A stretch of DNA of 64,000 nt, taken from Streptomyces sp. NBC_00568 (GTDB lineage: Bacteria; Actinomycetota; Actinomycetes; Streptomycetales; Streptomycetaceae). Numbering within the stretch: position 1 is the first letter of the stretch; every line of letters starts with the position of its first letter. The stretch lies in contig NZ_JAPENW010000002.1 in NCBI RefSeq assembly GCF_026341855.1, forward strand, positions 403,778 through 467,777. Direction: 5' to 3'. The notes below the pieces were generated by a model, which was not told the DNA's origin, did no database searches, and saw only the letters and a program-made list of their open reading frames with translations. Below are positions 52,956 through 60,500 of the stretch, one piece after another. The position numbers were made by a program, and so were the translations under genes.

Positions 52956-54949
52956 CGTGTAGTCCCCCTGGGCGGTGCCGGTGGAGTTGATGCGGCCGAC
53001 GGGTACAGGCCCTGGGCCGTGGAGATCTTCTGCAGCAGCCGTTCGGTGATCGCAGCGCCGCACGCCCGCCCACCGGGCGCGGCAGGCTCTGCGGCGCGGG
53101 CTGTGGAGTACAGCGCGGCAAGAATGCCGCCGTCTTGGCCCGCAGCATCGACCAGCAGAGCGAGCAGGCGGTCGCGATGACTGTCGGCTGCACAGGCCGT
53201 GTGCAGCCATCGTTCCGCATACGGCTGCCAGTGCGAGCGCTGCATCTTCGTGAGTACCGCTGCCCAGCCCGCAACCACAGAGGCCTGGACGGCCTTCTCG
53301 TCGATGAGCGGTCTTGGCGCACTTCCCGGGTCGGTCAGGGCCACCGGGTCGCAGATCCGCAGAAAGAGACGAGCGTCGTCAGCGTTCGGTGCGGACGGAT
53401 AGCGGGTGAGGCGGTCCAGCAGGCGCCGTCGCAGGCGGGCACTGGTGGCGGCAAGGTCGCACAGGGCATCGAGAGCAGGGGTGGCGCCGCGCTCCCGGCG
53501 GGCCAGGTGGCGCAGCCGGGTCAGGGCCTGATCGGGATGGGTGGGTGCGATCACATCGGTGCACACGCGAAGAAGAACATGCGCGAGATTGCCCGTCAGC
53601 TGCTTGCCGACACACCAGTCGTAGACGAGCTGGCGCAGGCTCTGGCCGTAACGCAGATCGTGAAGACCGCAGGCCAGTGCGCCTACGGCAGCCTCCCGAC
53701 GGGCACGGGTCGCGGGCGCAGCGCTCCACTCCTCTGCAAGGAAGGCCAGGTCGATTCCCCGCCCAGTGCGCAGATACTGCTTGGCGAGCCGGCTCACCAG
53801 CCTGGCGCGAAGGTCGAAGGTGATGTGCGGATCGTCCAGCTCCGTGCTGTGGAGGGTCCAGGTACTGAAGTGATGCCGAAGGTCGGGCATGTGGTCCCAG
53901 AAATGGGCCCGGACCGCGGCGTCGTAGTCCACCTTGTCGAACCGCACATGGCCGCCCGGCCCGGTTGCCGCACCGATCTCGGCCAGACGCTCCGACAGAT
54001 CCTTGCCTTCGAGTAGGGGCGCCTCGTCCTTCGGCATGTCGAGGATGCGCAGCAGGAGGGCTGCACCGTGATGGATGACGTCAGCGTGTGCGCCATGCAG
54101 CATGGCCGTCGTGAACAGCAGCGCGCGCTGCGATGCCGCGTTCTGCTTCGCGACGAGCTCGGCGACTTCCCTGCGCCACTGCTTGCGCGCGTCACGGGAG
54201 CGTTCGCACCAGGTGGGGAAACCGTCGTGAACCGGATGCGCTGCACGGGCTCTGCGCACACGGTCGGCGAAGAGTGCGACCTCTTCCATCGGCGGTTGTT
54301 CCGCCAGGAACGCATCCAACGCTGGGGCGCGGCGCAGGTACTCCTCGTGCGGTATCCGGTGAAGCCGTAGATGGCGTCGGAAGACCTCGATGTCTGGTGG
54401 GCGAGCGATGTCGGCCCGGTAGGGCTGGAGATGGGACTCCAGCACCCCGTCGTACGGCATGACGACCACCAGGTGTGCTCGCTGCTCCTGCACGGCTGTA
54501 CGCAGCGCTGACAGGTCCGTACGCATCTGAGCCCATTGGGAGACGTCCGCCTCGGCAAGGTTCAACAGCAGCCGGTCGCCGGCGCCGACCAGTTCGGGAT
54601 CGGTGAGGGCACCCTCCTCCTCGCCCGGAAGCAACTCGCGGAAGATACCGGTGTCCTGGTGAAGCTCGTACAGGAGGACGCGCGCCGCAGCGGTCCTGCC
54701 GCTGCCCGGAGCGCCGTGCAGGATCACCGTCCTGCTGTCGTCTCGCAGGCGGCGTGCCGCTCCCATTCCGCGTGGATCGACGAACTGCCGCCTTAACCGG
54801 CGGAGCTGGTCATCGGCGATACGACGCGGACTTCGACCAGGCTTGTCCTGGTCTCCCAGGCCTATGTTGACGGTGTAGTTGAGGGTGCCCGGGCCGGCGT
54901 GTACGGGGCCGGAAGGCTGCTCGACGTGCGTGGTGGACCCAATGCTCAC
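52952..54949 (-). CDS. P-loop NTPase with N-terminal GPVHAG motif
   Basis: A 665-aa protein overlapping the TIR stop by ATGA. The first 30 residues carry QPSGPVHAGPGTLNYTVNIG, a motif shared with the TIR tail (TGPVHAGQGNIYQN). A P-loop ILHGAPGSGRT follows (79-86), with Arg85 where Lys is usual, and a Walker-B-like strand RLLLNLAEADV. The remaining 450 residues are helical and include Arg/His-rich stretches that could form a repeat sensor. It resembles STAND-type signalling ATPases. With TIR downstream of it in signalling, it would be the sensor/oligomeriser. Confidence 0.75.
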   Translation of the reverse strand: MSIGSTTHVEQPSGPVHAGPGTLNYTVNIGLGDQDKPGRSPRRIADDQLRRLRRQFVDPRGMGAARRLRDDSRTVILHGAPGSGRTAAARVLLYELHQDTGIFRELLPGEEEGALTDPELVGAGDRLLLNLAEADVSQWAQMRTDLSALRTAVQEQRAHLVVVMPYDGVLESHLQPYRADIARPPDIEVFRRHLRLHRIPHEEYLRRAPALDAFLAEQPPMEEVALFADRVRRARAAHPVHDGFPTWCERSRDARKQWRREVAELVAKQNAASQRALLFTTAMLHGAHADVIHHGAALLLRILDMPKDEAPLLEGKDLSERLAEIGAATGPGGHVRFDKVDYDAAVRAHFWDHMPDLRHHFSTWTLHSTELDDPHITFDLRARLVSRLAKQYLRTGRGIDLAFLAEEWSAAPATRARREAAVGALACGLHDLRYGQSLRQLVYDWCVGKQLTGNLAHVLLRVCTDVIAPTHPDQALTRLRHLARRERGATPALDALCDLAATSARLRRRLLDRLTRYPSAPNADDARLFLRICDPVALTDPGSAPRPLIDEKAVQASVVAGWAAVLTKMQRSHWQPYAERWLHTACAADSHRDRLLALLVDAAGQDGGILAALYSTARAAEPAAPGGRACGAAITERLLQKISTAQGLYPSAASTPPAPPRGTTR

Positions 54950-55701
54950 TGTTCGTCGCCCTCGGGCCGACTTGAGTCCCCGAACTGGTGGCGGATGTCC
55001 CCGCGCTGATTCCCCTCGATGTTCGTCATGCCGTTACCCGAGTAGTGCCGGTCACCCGAAAGGTGGCGCGAGTTCTGGTAGATGTTCCCCTGCCCGGCAT
55101 GCACGGGACCGGTCGCCCCTTTGATCACCGTGTTGCCGACATCCCCAGTGAAGTCCCGGCTCTGCACCGCCGTTCCACTGACGTCACCGGCCGAGTTGGA
55201 CACGGAACCGGGACCGGGGGACGGCACTTCGCCGTGTTCGAGGTCGTACAGCTCGGGAACCATCTCGGCCACCAGGTCGCCCAGGCGCTTCAAGTCCGCT
55301 TCGGCGTTCTGTGTGTCCAGCCGCACGGACTGCAGTTCGGCCAGCCTCGCGAGCTCGTCCGGCAGCTCCGCCTTGCGCAGGCGTTCCGTCCCTCTGCCTG
55401 CCAGGACGGGCACCACCGGCACTCCGCAGCTGAACGCCTCCACAATTTCCTTGCGGACCCAGTCCTCCGGGTCGCGCAGCCGGGACTGGAAGTTGATCCA
55501 GTCGGCCCCGATGACAGCCAGCATCAGTGCGCTGCGGCGCACGCTCATCAGGAGGGCGTCTGGGTAGGTGGAGCCCGGAGCGATGGACCTCGAAGCGCGA
55601 AACGCCCGGTCCTTGCCGAAACGGTTGGCAAGCTCGTTGTCGATCAGGGCGGCGATGTCATTGCCGTCCCCTGTGCGGTAGTTGATGAACACGTCGGGCA
55701 T
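54946..55701 (-). CDS. TIR-domain protein with two tail motifs
   Basis: A 251-aa protein. The TIR domain spans about 1-150: DVFINYRTGDGNDIAALIDN, a hydrophobic strand ALMLAVIGADWIN, and WVRKEI (81-86), where Glu85 fits the NAD-cleaving Glu of the WxxxE type. The tail (about 165-251) is Gly/Asn/Ser-rich. It carries an amyloid-like motif (170-190; AGDVSGTAVQSRDFTGDV) matching the last gene of the operon. It also has TGPVHAGQGNIYQN (197-210), matching the NTPase N-terminus. Known TIR effectors deplete NAD+ on oligomerisation. It lies 12 bases after the XRE-TPR gene. Confidence 0.85.
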   Translation of the reverse strand: MPDVFINYRTGDGNDIAALIDNELANRFGKDRAFRASRSIAPGSTYPDALLMSVRRSALMLAVIGADWINFQSRLRDPEDWVRKEIVEAFSCGVPVVPVLAGRGTERLRKAELPDELARLAELQSVRLDTQNAEADLKRLGDLVAEMVPELYDLEHGEVPSPGPGSVSNSAGDVSGTAVQSRDFTGDVGNTVIKGATGPVHAGQGNIYQNSRHLSGDRHYSGNGMTNIEGNQRGDIRHQFGDSSRPEGDEQ

Positions 55702-55713
55702 GCCAGGTTCCTC

Positions 55714-57006
55714 TCAGGGGACAGGGAGTCGGGATAGCACTGCCAGGCGTGGCTCCAGCTGGCGTACCAGGGCGTGGCCGGAATGGCGGGCCAGGACGCG
55801 GGCGAGGCGACGGAGGTCGATCGTTACGGTCGCGGACCGGACGGCCGCCAGCCCATCGAGCAGCGGTTCCGCCAATGTGCAGGCCTGGTCGATCTCGCCG
55901 TGCGACGCGTAGGCCAGCGCTCGGCGGACGCCGTAGCGCACCTGGGTGCGCATCGCATCAGGCGAGACCAGCGCGAGTTGGCGGTCCAGTTCCTCGGCCG
56001 CCTGCCGCGGCTGGCCGAGGTCGAACAGACACCAGCCAGTGATCATGCCGATCGAGTCCGGCAGATGCATGCTGCCGATCACTGGAGCGTCGCCTTCGCT
56101 TTCCTGGAGGGCGAGCAGTGTCCGGGCCCGGTCGAGAGCGCGCAGACACGCGTCGAAATCGCCGGCGAGAGCGTGCCCCTGCGCCTCACGCTGCGCGGCA
56201 AGCCCCCGTATCCGCGGCGGGAGCGTGCCGTTCTGCGCCTGACGTGCCAGAGCAACGGTCTGCTCGGCATCGTCCTGGTACAGCGTGACCAGGGCCCGCC
56301 GGACCAGTGCGTACCCGGCCAGTGCCCGGTCGCCACCGGCCGCGGCGAGGTCCACTGCACGCTGCGTCCACCACAGCGCCGCCTGTTCGTCGCCCGTTTC
56401 CTGCACCAGCCAGCCGACGTATTCGGCATACCGGGACCCCAGCGCCAGTAACTCCTGGCGGGTGCGGGAATCCACGTGCGCGGACAGTTCGCGCAGCGTA
56501 TGGGTCTGCGCTATCAGCCCCGGCAGCAGGAAACCGGGCTCAACGCTCTGGCCGAGTCGCCTGTAGTGCGTGAACAGTGACCGAGAAGCATCCAACATTC
56601 CGGCACCCCCGGTCGTCGATACCCGGCCCTGGCTGCCCGTACCCCAGCTCACCAACGAGGCCGCCCCGGCGCTCACGACCTCCCGCCGGCCCACGGGCTG
56701 AAACCAGCTCGAACCACCCGGCGACAGCCGCATCACCCACTCCTCCTCATTGATTCCGTGTCGAGTCGCTTCCTTCGACGTACCAGTAGCGGGCGTGGCG
56801 ACCAAGCCGATCAGCGCACCGCTGGCGTGCAGGGCGGCGTCGCACAACCGAGCCAGATCACGGCTGGGCGCCTTGATGCCTCGTTCGACCTTGCTCAACT
56901 GCGCCTTGCTGTAGTGCACGACGGCGGACAGCGCTGTGAGACTCAAGCCAGCGCCCAAGCGCCGCTTCCTCAGCTCCTCGCCGAACTCGCTGGACGGCTG
57001 CGGCAC
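55714..57006 (-). CDS. XRE-family HTH regulator with TPR repeats
   Basis: A 430-aa protein and first gene of the five-gene TIR operon. An N-terminal HTH (about 8-60; LRKRRLGAGLSLTALSAVVH, YSKAQLSKVERG) is followed by a linker. The C-terminal array of TPR-like repeats (GDEQAALWWTQRAVDLAAAG, GDFDACLRALDRARTLLALQ, GQPRQAAEELDRQLALV) is usual for Streptomyces XRE-TPR proteins. It probably controls its own operon and could respond to a peptide or partner bound by the TPR array. Confidence 0.85.
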   Translation of the reverse strand: MPQPSSEFGEELRKRRLGAGLSLTALSAVVHYSKAQLSKVERGIKAPSRDLARLCDAALHASGALIGLVATPATGTSKEATRHGINEEEWVMRLSPGGSSWFQPVGRREVVSAGAASLVSWGTGSQGRVSTTGGAGMLDASRSLFTHYRRLGQSVEPGFLLPGLIAQTHTLRELSAHVDSRTRQELLALGSRYAEYVGWLVQETGDEQAALWWTQRAVDLAAAGGDRALAGYALVRRALVTLYQDDAEQTVALARQAQNGTLPPRIRGLAAQREAQGHALAGDFDACLRALDRARTLLALQESEGDAPVIGSMHLPDSIGMITGWCLFDLGQPRQAAEELDRQLALVSPDAMRTQVRYGVRRALAYASHGEIDQACTLAEPLLDGLAAVRSATVTIDLRRLARVLARHSGHALVRQLEPRLAVLSRLPVP

Positions 57007-57129
57007 GGAAACCTCCAGGACTGTCCATCCAGTGCAAGAGGCTGCTGCACGAAAGAATGCGGCCCCCTGACTGGGCGGACAAGGCAGATGGCACTGTTTC
57101 CCGTTTCCTCTCCGTAAGCGGGACGCGCT

Positions 57130-57350
57130 ACTCCCGAAGCAACAGGCCCGTCAGGTTGGCTGCCGCCCGATCTGGCGTGACTGCTCACCGCGTGGCCATC
57201 GACTCGAACGAGTTGTTCTCTGGCTGGACCAAGGCCTTCACCGACCACCGCCTCTGCGCGGCCATCGTCGACCGTCTCCCCTTCATCGGCAACATCATCG
57301 AGACCGGCACGGCTCCTACTGTTTCGCCACCACGCCCGCGCCGAGAACTA
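57130..57350 (+). pseudogene. IS21-type IstB ATPase remnant
   Basis: The frame contains IDSNELFSGWTKAFTDHRLC and AAIVDRLPFIGNIIETGT, the C-terminal part of IS21-family IstB helper ATPases. A frameshift follows at about 57310: the next frame gives SYCFATTPARAENY, continuing the family sequence. The rest of the ATPase and the IstA gene are absent. Confidence 0.7.
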
Positions 57351-57578
57351 CCCGACCCTCAGTTCTCTATGAATCGCTGACGCCAATACCCGCAGGCACT
57401 GAACGAAGTTGCCAGTATGAGGTGAGAGCTGCGGGAGACGGACGGCGTGCACAGTCACCGCGGCGATCGCGGTGACGGCGACGGCCGCCTCGCCCGCACC
57501 GAACCTGTCGGAGGCAGGCGCGGCCACAGCGGTCGGCTGGACGCCGGCGGGCTCGGCGGTGGTCAAGACAGCGGACAT
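57348..57578 (-). CDS. Possible small hypothetical protein
   Basis: A 76-aa frame with GAAAGG about eight bases before the ATG. It is Ala/Val/Thr-rich in its first half (VQPTAVAAPASDRFGAGEAA) with a hydrophobic stretch VAVTAIAAVTVHAV. The 3' end overlaps the IstB remnant junction, so the native end may be lost. It could equally be non-coding. Confidence 0.3.
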   Translation of the reverse strand: MSAVLTTAEPAGVQPTAVAAPASDRFGAGEAAVAVTAIAAVTVHAVRLPQLSPHTGNFVQCLRVLASAIHRELRVG

Positions 57579-57755
57579 GACGGGAGCCTTTCAAGACGAT
57601 CGACACGACGCCCAGGCCGGAAGCCCCAGGCCAAGTCCCAGAGGGAGCAAGACGTGTCCACGGTCCAACGCTTCCCTCCGTCGCGAGCACGGCCGGCATC
57701 ACGGGGCCCGGCGGCGATACTGCGGTGAGGCGATCCGAGCGGCGCGGAGGAACAG

Positions 57756-57998
57756 GTGACGAGGGACGAGCTCCGGCATCCGGCGCTGACCGGCGAACCC
57801 TGGCCGGTGATCGGCGTACGGGTACGCCGCGAGGACCACAGCCCGCGGCCGGCGTCCTGGCGGCCGGCCTCGCACGCCGTGCTCGAGGACGTCCTGCGGC
57901 TCTGCGCCCGGGCGTCCCGGCCCGCTGGGACGGGGGTGGTGGCAGCCCCTGATCACCTACCTGACCTCCACGGCTGGAAGTGGACACCACGCTGGTAG
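57756..57998 (+). CDS. Possible small hypothetical protein
   Basis: An 80-aa frame from a GTG with GGAGGAACAG upstream. It contains GEPWPVIGVRVRREDHS and LEDVLRLCARASRPAGTG. The sequence is Arg/Pro-rich and unrecognised. The ribosome site is the main support. Confidence 0.3.
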   Translation: MTRDELRHPALTGEPWPVIGVRVRREDHSPRPASWRPASHAVLEDVLRLCARASRPAGTGVVAAPDHLPDLHGWKWTPRW

Positions 57999-58061
57999 TG
58001 ATGCGGCCAGTGTTGGGTGAAACGCCTCCCGGGGCCACGTGCTTCTGACAGGTTCGAACGC

Positions 58062-58637
58062 GTGGATCAAGGGTGGGCAGCGGTTATCGCAGGCATCGCC
58101 GGGCTTGTTGGCGCGGTCGTCGGTGCTCTTGCCGGTGGGCGTGCCGCAGTACGCGGCGCTCGGATCGGCGCAGAGGTGAGCGCGGCCGCCGTGCGGGCTC
58201 AGGTTCGCGATCAGGCCGTGCTGGCACAACAGCAATGGGTTCGCCAGGAGCGGCAGAAGGCATGTCTGCAGGTGATGGACATGTACGCCGTCTTCAACGT
58301 CGAGTCCGTCCGGCGGCGTGAGCAGTTGGAAGCGGGCACGGTGCTGGATGAGGCGTCGTTGCAGGCTTACGGGGAATCCTTGTTCAACCTCCTCACCGTG
58401 TGCAGCCACTTGGCGCTCCTGGGGCCCGACTCCGTGCAGGTGGCGGGTGGCGTCCTGCGGCGCAGAACGGAGCGATTCGTAAGCACGCTCCGGTTCGCGA
58501 ACGAGGAACTGGCGGAAGACCCCGCAGATGCTATGCATGCGGACTGGGCGGAGATGGTGGCTGAGGACGGGCAGGAGATGAAGCTCGCCTACCTGGAGTT
58601 CATGCGCGTCAGCCAGGCCGTTCTCGTGTCTGGCTGA
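58062..58637 (+). CDS. Membrane-anchored coiled-coil protein
   Basis: A 191-aa protein from the GTG at 58062. The N-terminus is a Gly/Ala-rich membrane helix (WAAVIAGIAGLVGAVVGALA). It is followed by a charged helical region (VRAQVRDQAVLAQQQWVRQE, KACLQVMDMYAVF) and an acidic C-terminal domain with FVSTLRFANEELAEDPAD. Proteins of this plan are common and uncharacterised in Streptomyces. It stands alone. Confidence 0.55.
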   Translation: MDQGWAAVIAGIAGLVGAVVGALAGGRAAVRGARIGAEVSAAAVRAQVRDQAVLAQQQWVRQERQKACLQVMDMYAVFNVESVRRREQLEAGTVLDEASLQAYGESLFNLLTVCSHLALLGPDSVQVAGGVLRRRTERFVSTLRFANEELAEDPADAMHADWAEMVAEDGQEMKLAYLEFMRVSQAVLVSG

Positions 58638-58725
58638 TCGGCGGACGAGAGACGGGTAACCGCTCGGACGGGTGAAGACGCTGGACCAGCGGAACCCTCT
58701 CTGTCAGCTGGGCGTGGTGCCGTAC

Positions 58726-58980
58726 ATGGATTCGATCAACGAGGTGCACGTCAGCAGGCCGGGTGGCCTGGTGGTCGTCGCGGCCGCCGACGACGCCACC
58801 GCGCTCGCCTTTCAGTAGATGCTCGCCGAACGGTGGGCGACGGCAACAGCCGACCGTACGACGCACGACGTCGGCCAGCCTGGCGTACGGCTGCGCTGTT
58901 ACCTGGACTTGAACCAGCCGGTCGGCTGGGATGCGCCGGCCGACGCGTCGCCGCTGGCCCTCGCAGAGGTACAGCAATGA
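58726..58980 (+). pseudogene. DUF6207-family gene with one in-frame amber codon
   Basis: From the ATG at 58726 the frame reads MDSINEVHVSRPGGLVVVAA, then ALAFQ, TAG (58816-58818), then MLAERWATATADRT, GQPGVRLRCYLDLNQP and a stop at 58980. This is the DUF6207 family as I know it; at the stop the family has a Gln. The remaining frame is undamaged, so a single CAG-to-TAG change explains it. Function of the family is unknown. Confidence 0.7.
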
Positions 58981-58990
58981 CGATCGCCTG

Positions 58991-59980
58991 TCAGGTGGTG
59001 CGGTTCCCGGCCGGTCGTCGCTGTGCGGCGCGTTCCACGAACGGCTCCAGGCCGCTCTCGGGGTGCATGTAGATGTAGCGGTGGGCGGCGTGGACCTGCA
59101 CGGCGTTGAGGCGGTCGACGAAGGACTGGGGGACGGTGAGCATGACGTCCTCGGTGCCCAAGGACAGCATGTGCCGTGGGCCGATGGGAAGTAGGAGGGT
59201 CTGGGCGTCACCGAACGCCATGCCGTACATGGTGCGGCTCTCCTTCACGGACAGGGTCAGGGCTGGGTTGTCGCCGATCAGGAACTGGCCTGTCTCGGGC
59301 GTGATCACCTCCAGCCGCCGCGTCGACGCCAGGTCCCGCATCTTGTGGAAGGTGTCCTCGATGCTGGTGCGGAAGAGCTTGCCGCTCTCGCGGTCGCGCA
59401 TGACCGGGGACCGTTCGATGAGACGCTCAGCGAAGGCGCCCAGGGAAGCCGAGCCGGACAGGTACAGGCCCGTCTCGCGCAGTGCCTCGAGGCGCAGCTG
59501 CTCGGGATACTGGGTGATCACCTTGGCGACCAGGCGCGTGCGGGCCCGCTCGACCGAGTCGGTGTGCACATCGCGGTAGTGGAGCGACCGGACGTAGTGG
59601 AGCACGACCAGGTCACGCAGCACGTCCACGTGAAGCGGGTCGGCGAACGGAGTGCCGGCGTGCACGGCGGCGAACGCCGCAGGCACGCGCCTCTCCACGT
59701 CGCCCCACAGTGCTTCAACGGATGGGGAGTCGACGGCGACGAAGTTCTCGACCCATCCGCATCGGCTGGTGGGCATCCGCTTGTGCACGCGTCCGGGGTT
59801 GTGCAGGTCGAACGGGAGCAACTGCCAGCTACTGCCCTTCGGTTCGGGCATCGTGAACTCTTTGAGCAGGACCTGGGATACGAGGTGCTGCCGCGACGTC
59901 TGCTGTACTGTTCCCACACGCCGAATTGTGCCAAGTACCCCTCTCCGCCCGCTCAGAGTTTTCTGATTGCCGATCCACAT
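58991..59980 (-). CDS. DUF4238-like protein
   Basis: Up to 329 aa; the start is uncertain because no candidate has a good ribosome site, and a GTG at 59917 is also possible. It has RQHLVSQVLLKEFT near the N-terminus and a C-terminal FLIGDNPALTLS...LLLPIGPRHML pattern, the two hallmarks of DUF4238 proteins. The middle is helical with LHYVRSLHYRDVHTDS. The function of the family is unknown; members often occur in accessory regions. It appears monocistronic. Confidence 0.65.
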   Translation of the reverse strand: MWIGNQKTLSGRRGVLGTIRRVGTVQQTSRQHLVSQVLLKEFTMPEPKGSSWQLLPFDLHNPGRVHKRMPTSRCGWVENFVAVDSPSVEALWGDVERRVPAAFAAVHAGTPFADPLHVDVLRDLVVLHYVRSLHYRDVHTDSVERARTRLVAKVITQYPEQLRLEALRETGLYLSGSASLGAFAERLIERSPVMRDRESGKLFRTSIEDTFHKMRDLASTRRLEVITPETGQFLIGDNPALTLSVKESRTMYGMAFGDAQTLLLPIGPRHMLSLGTEDVMLTVPQSFVDRLNAVQVHAAHRYIYMHPESGLEPFVERAAQRRPAGNRTT

Positions 59981-60500
59981 GGTCAGCGCAGCCGGACCAC
60001 GGTGACGACTTCCCTGTCAAGTCAGTATGTTCAGCTGTAGCGTCGATGTGCTCATAGGCCGATAGCCCTCGGTGTTGCCCGTGCTTCGTGGCTTAGGCCA
60101 AGCTGGTCTGGCAGCCAACGACACAGGGACGTTCGATCAATCGGTCGTCGGCCCTTGGGGGGCGACGGTCTATCAGATTCGTTTTCCAGAAGCTCATTTG
60201 GTGCCGTAGGATCGCGCCAGCATTAGGCTTGTGCCGGCTCTCCACCACCCCTCATGGCCCGTACGGGCAGAGGAAGCGCAATGGTCACCCAGCTCAGCTC
60301 CCTGATTCTCTTCGTCGAGCGGGCTCGGTAGGTCGCGCACCACGCGGTCGGGAGACGGACGCGTGTGACAGTCGCTCAGATCGTCTTTGGCGTGCGGTGA
60401 CTGATACAGCGACTCCGGAGTTCCTCCACCGGGGTCCGGGCCCTTGCTCTGCCCGGACCGACCGGCCCGGGCCGACTCGCCCACTCCTGGAAGTCTGATC
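59981..60500. other. Divergent intergenic region
   Basis: About 520 bases between the leftward DUF4238-like gene and the rightward cassette. It should contain both promoters. I see no gene or clear repeat; the stretch around 60040-60200 is slightly less GC-rich. Confidence 0.4.

Noticed and set aside
57348..57578. Lanthipeptide or other RiPP precursor
   Set aside because: No leader motif, Cys/Ser/Thr core or modifying enzyme nearby; kept only as a weak hypothetical gene.
12848..58818. Genome-wide recoding of TAG as Gln
   Set aside because: Several intact genes in the window end in TAG (for example at 18121 and 51328), and C-to-T decay of CAG accounts for the in-frame ambers.
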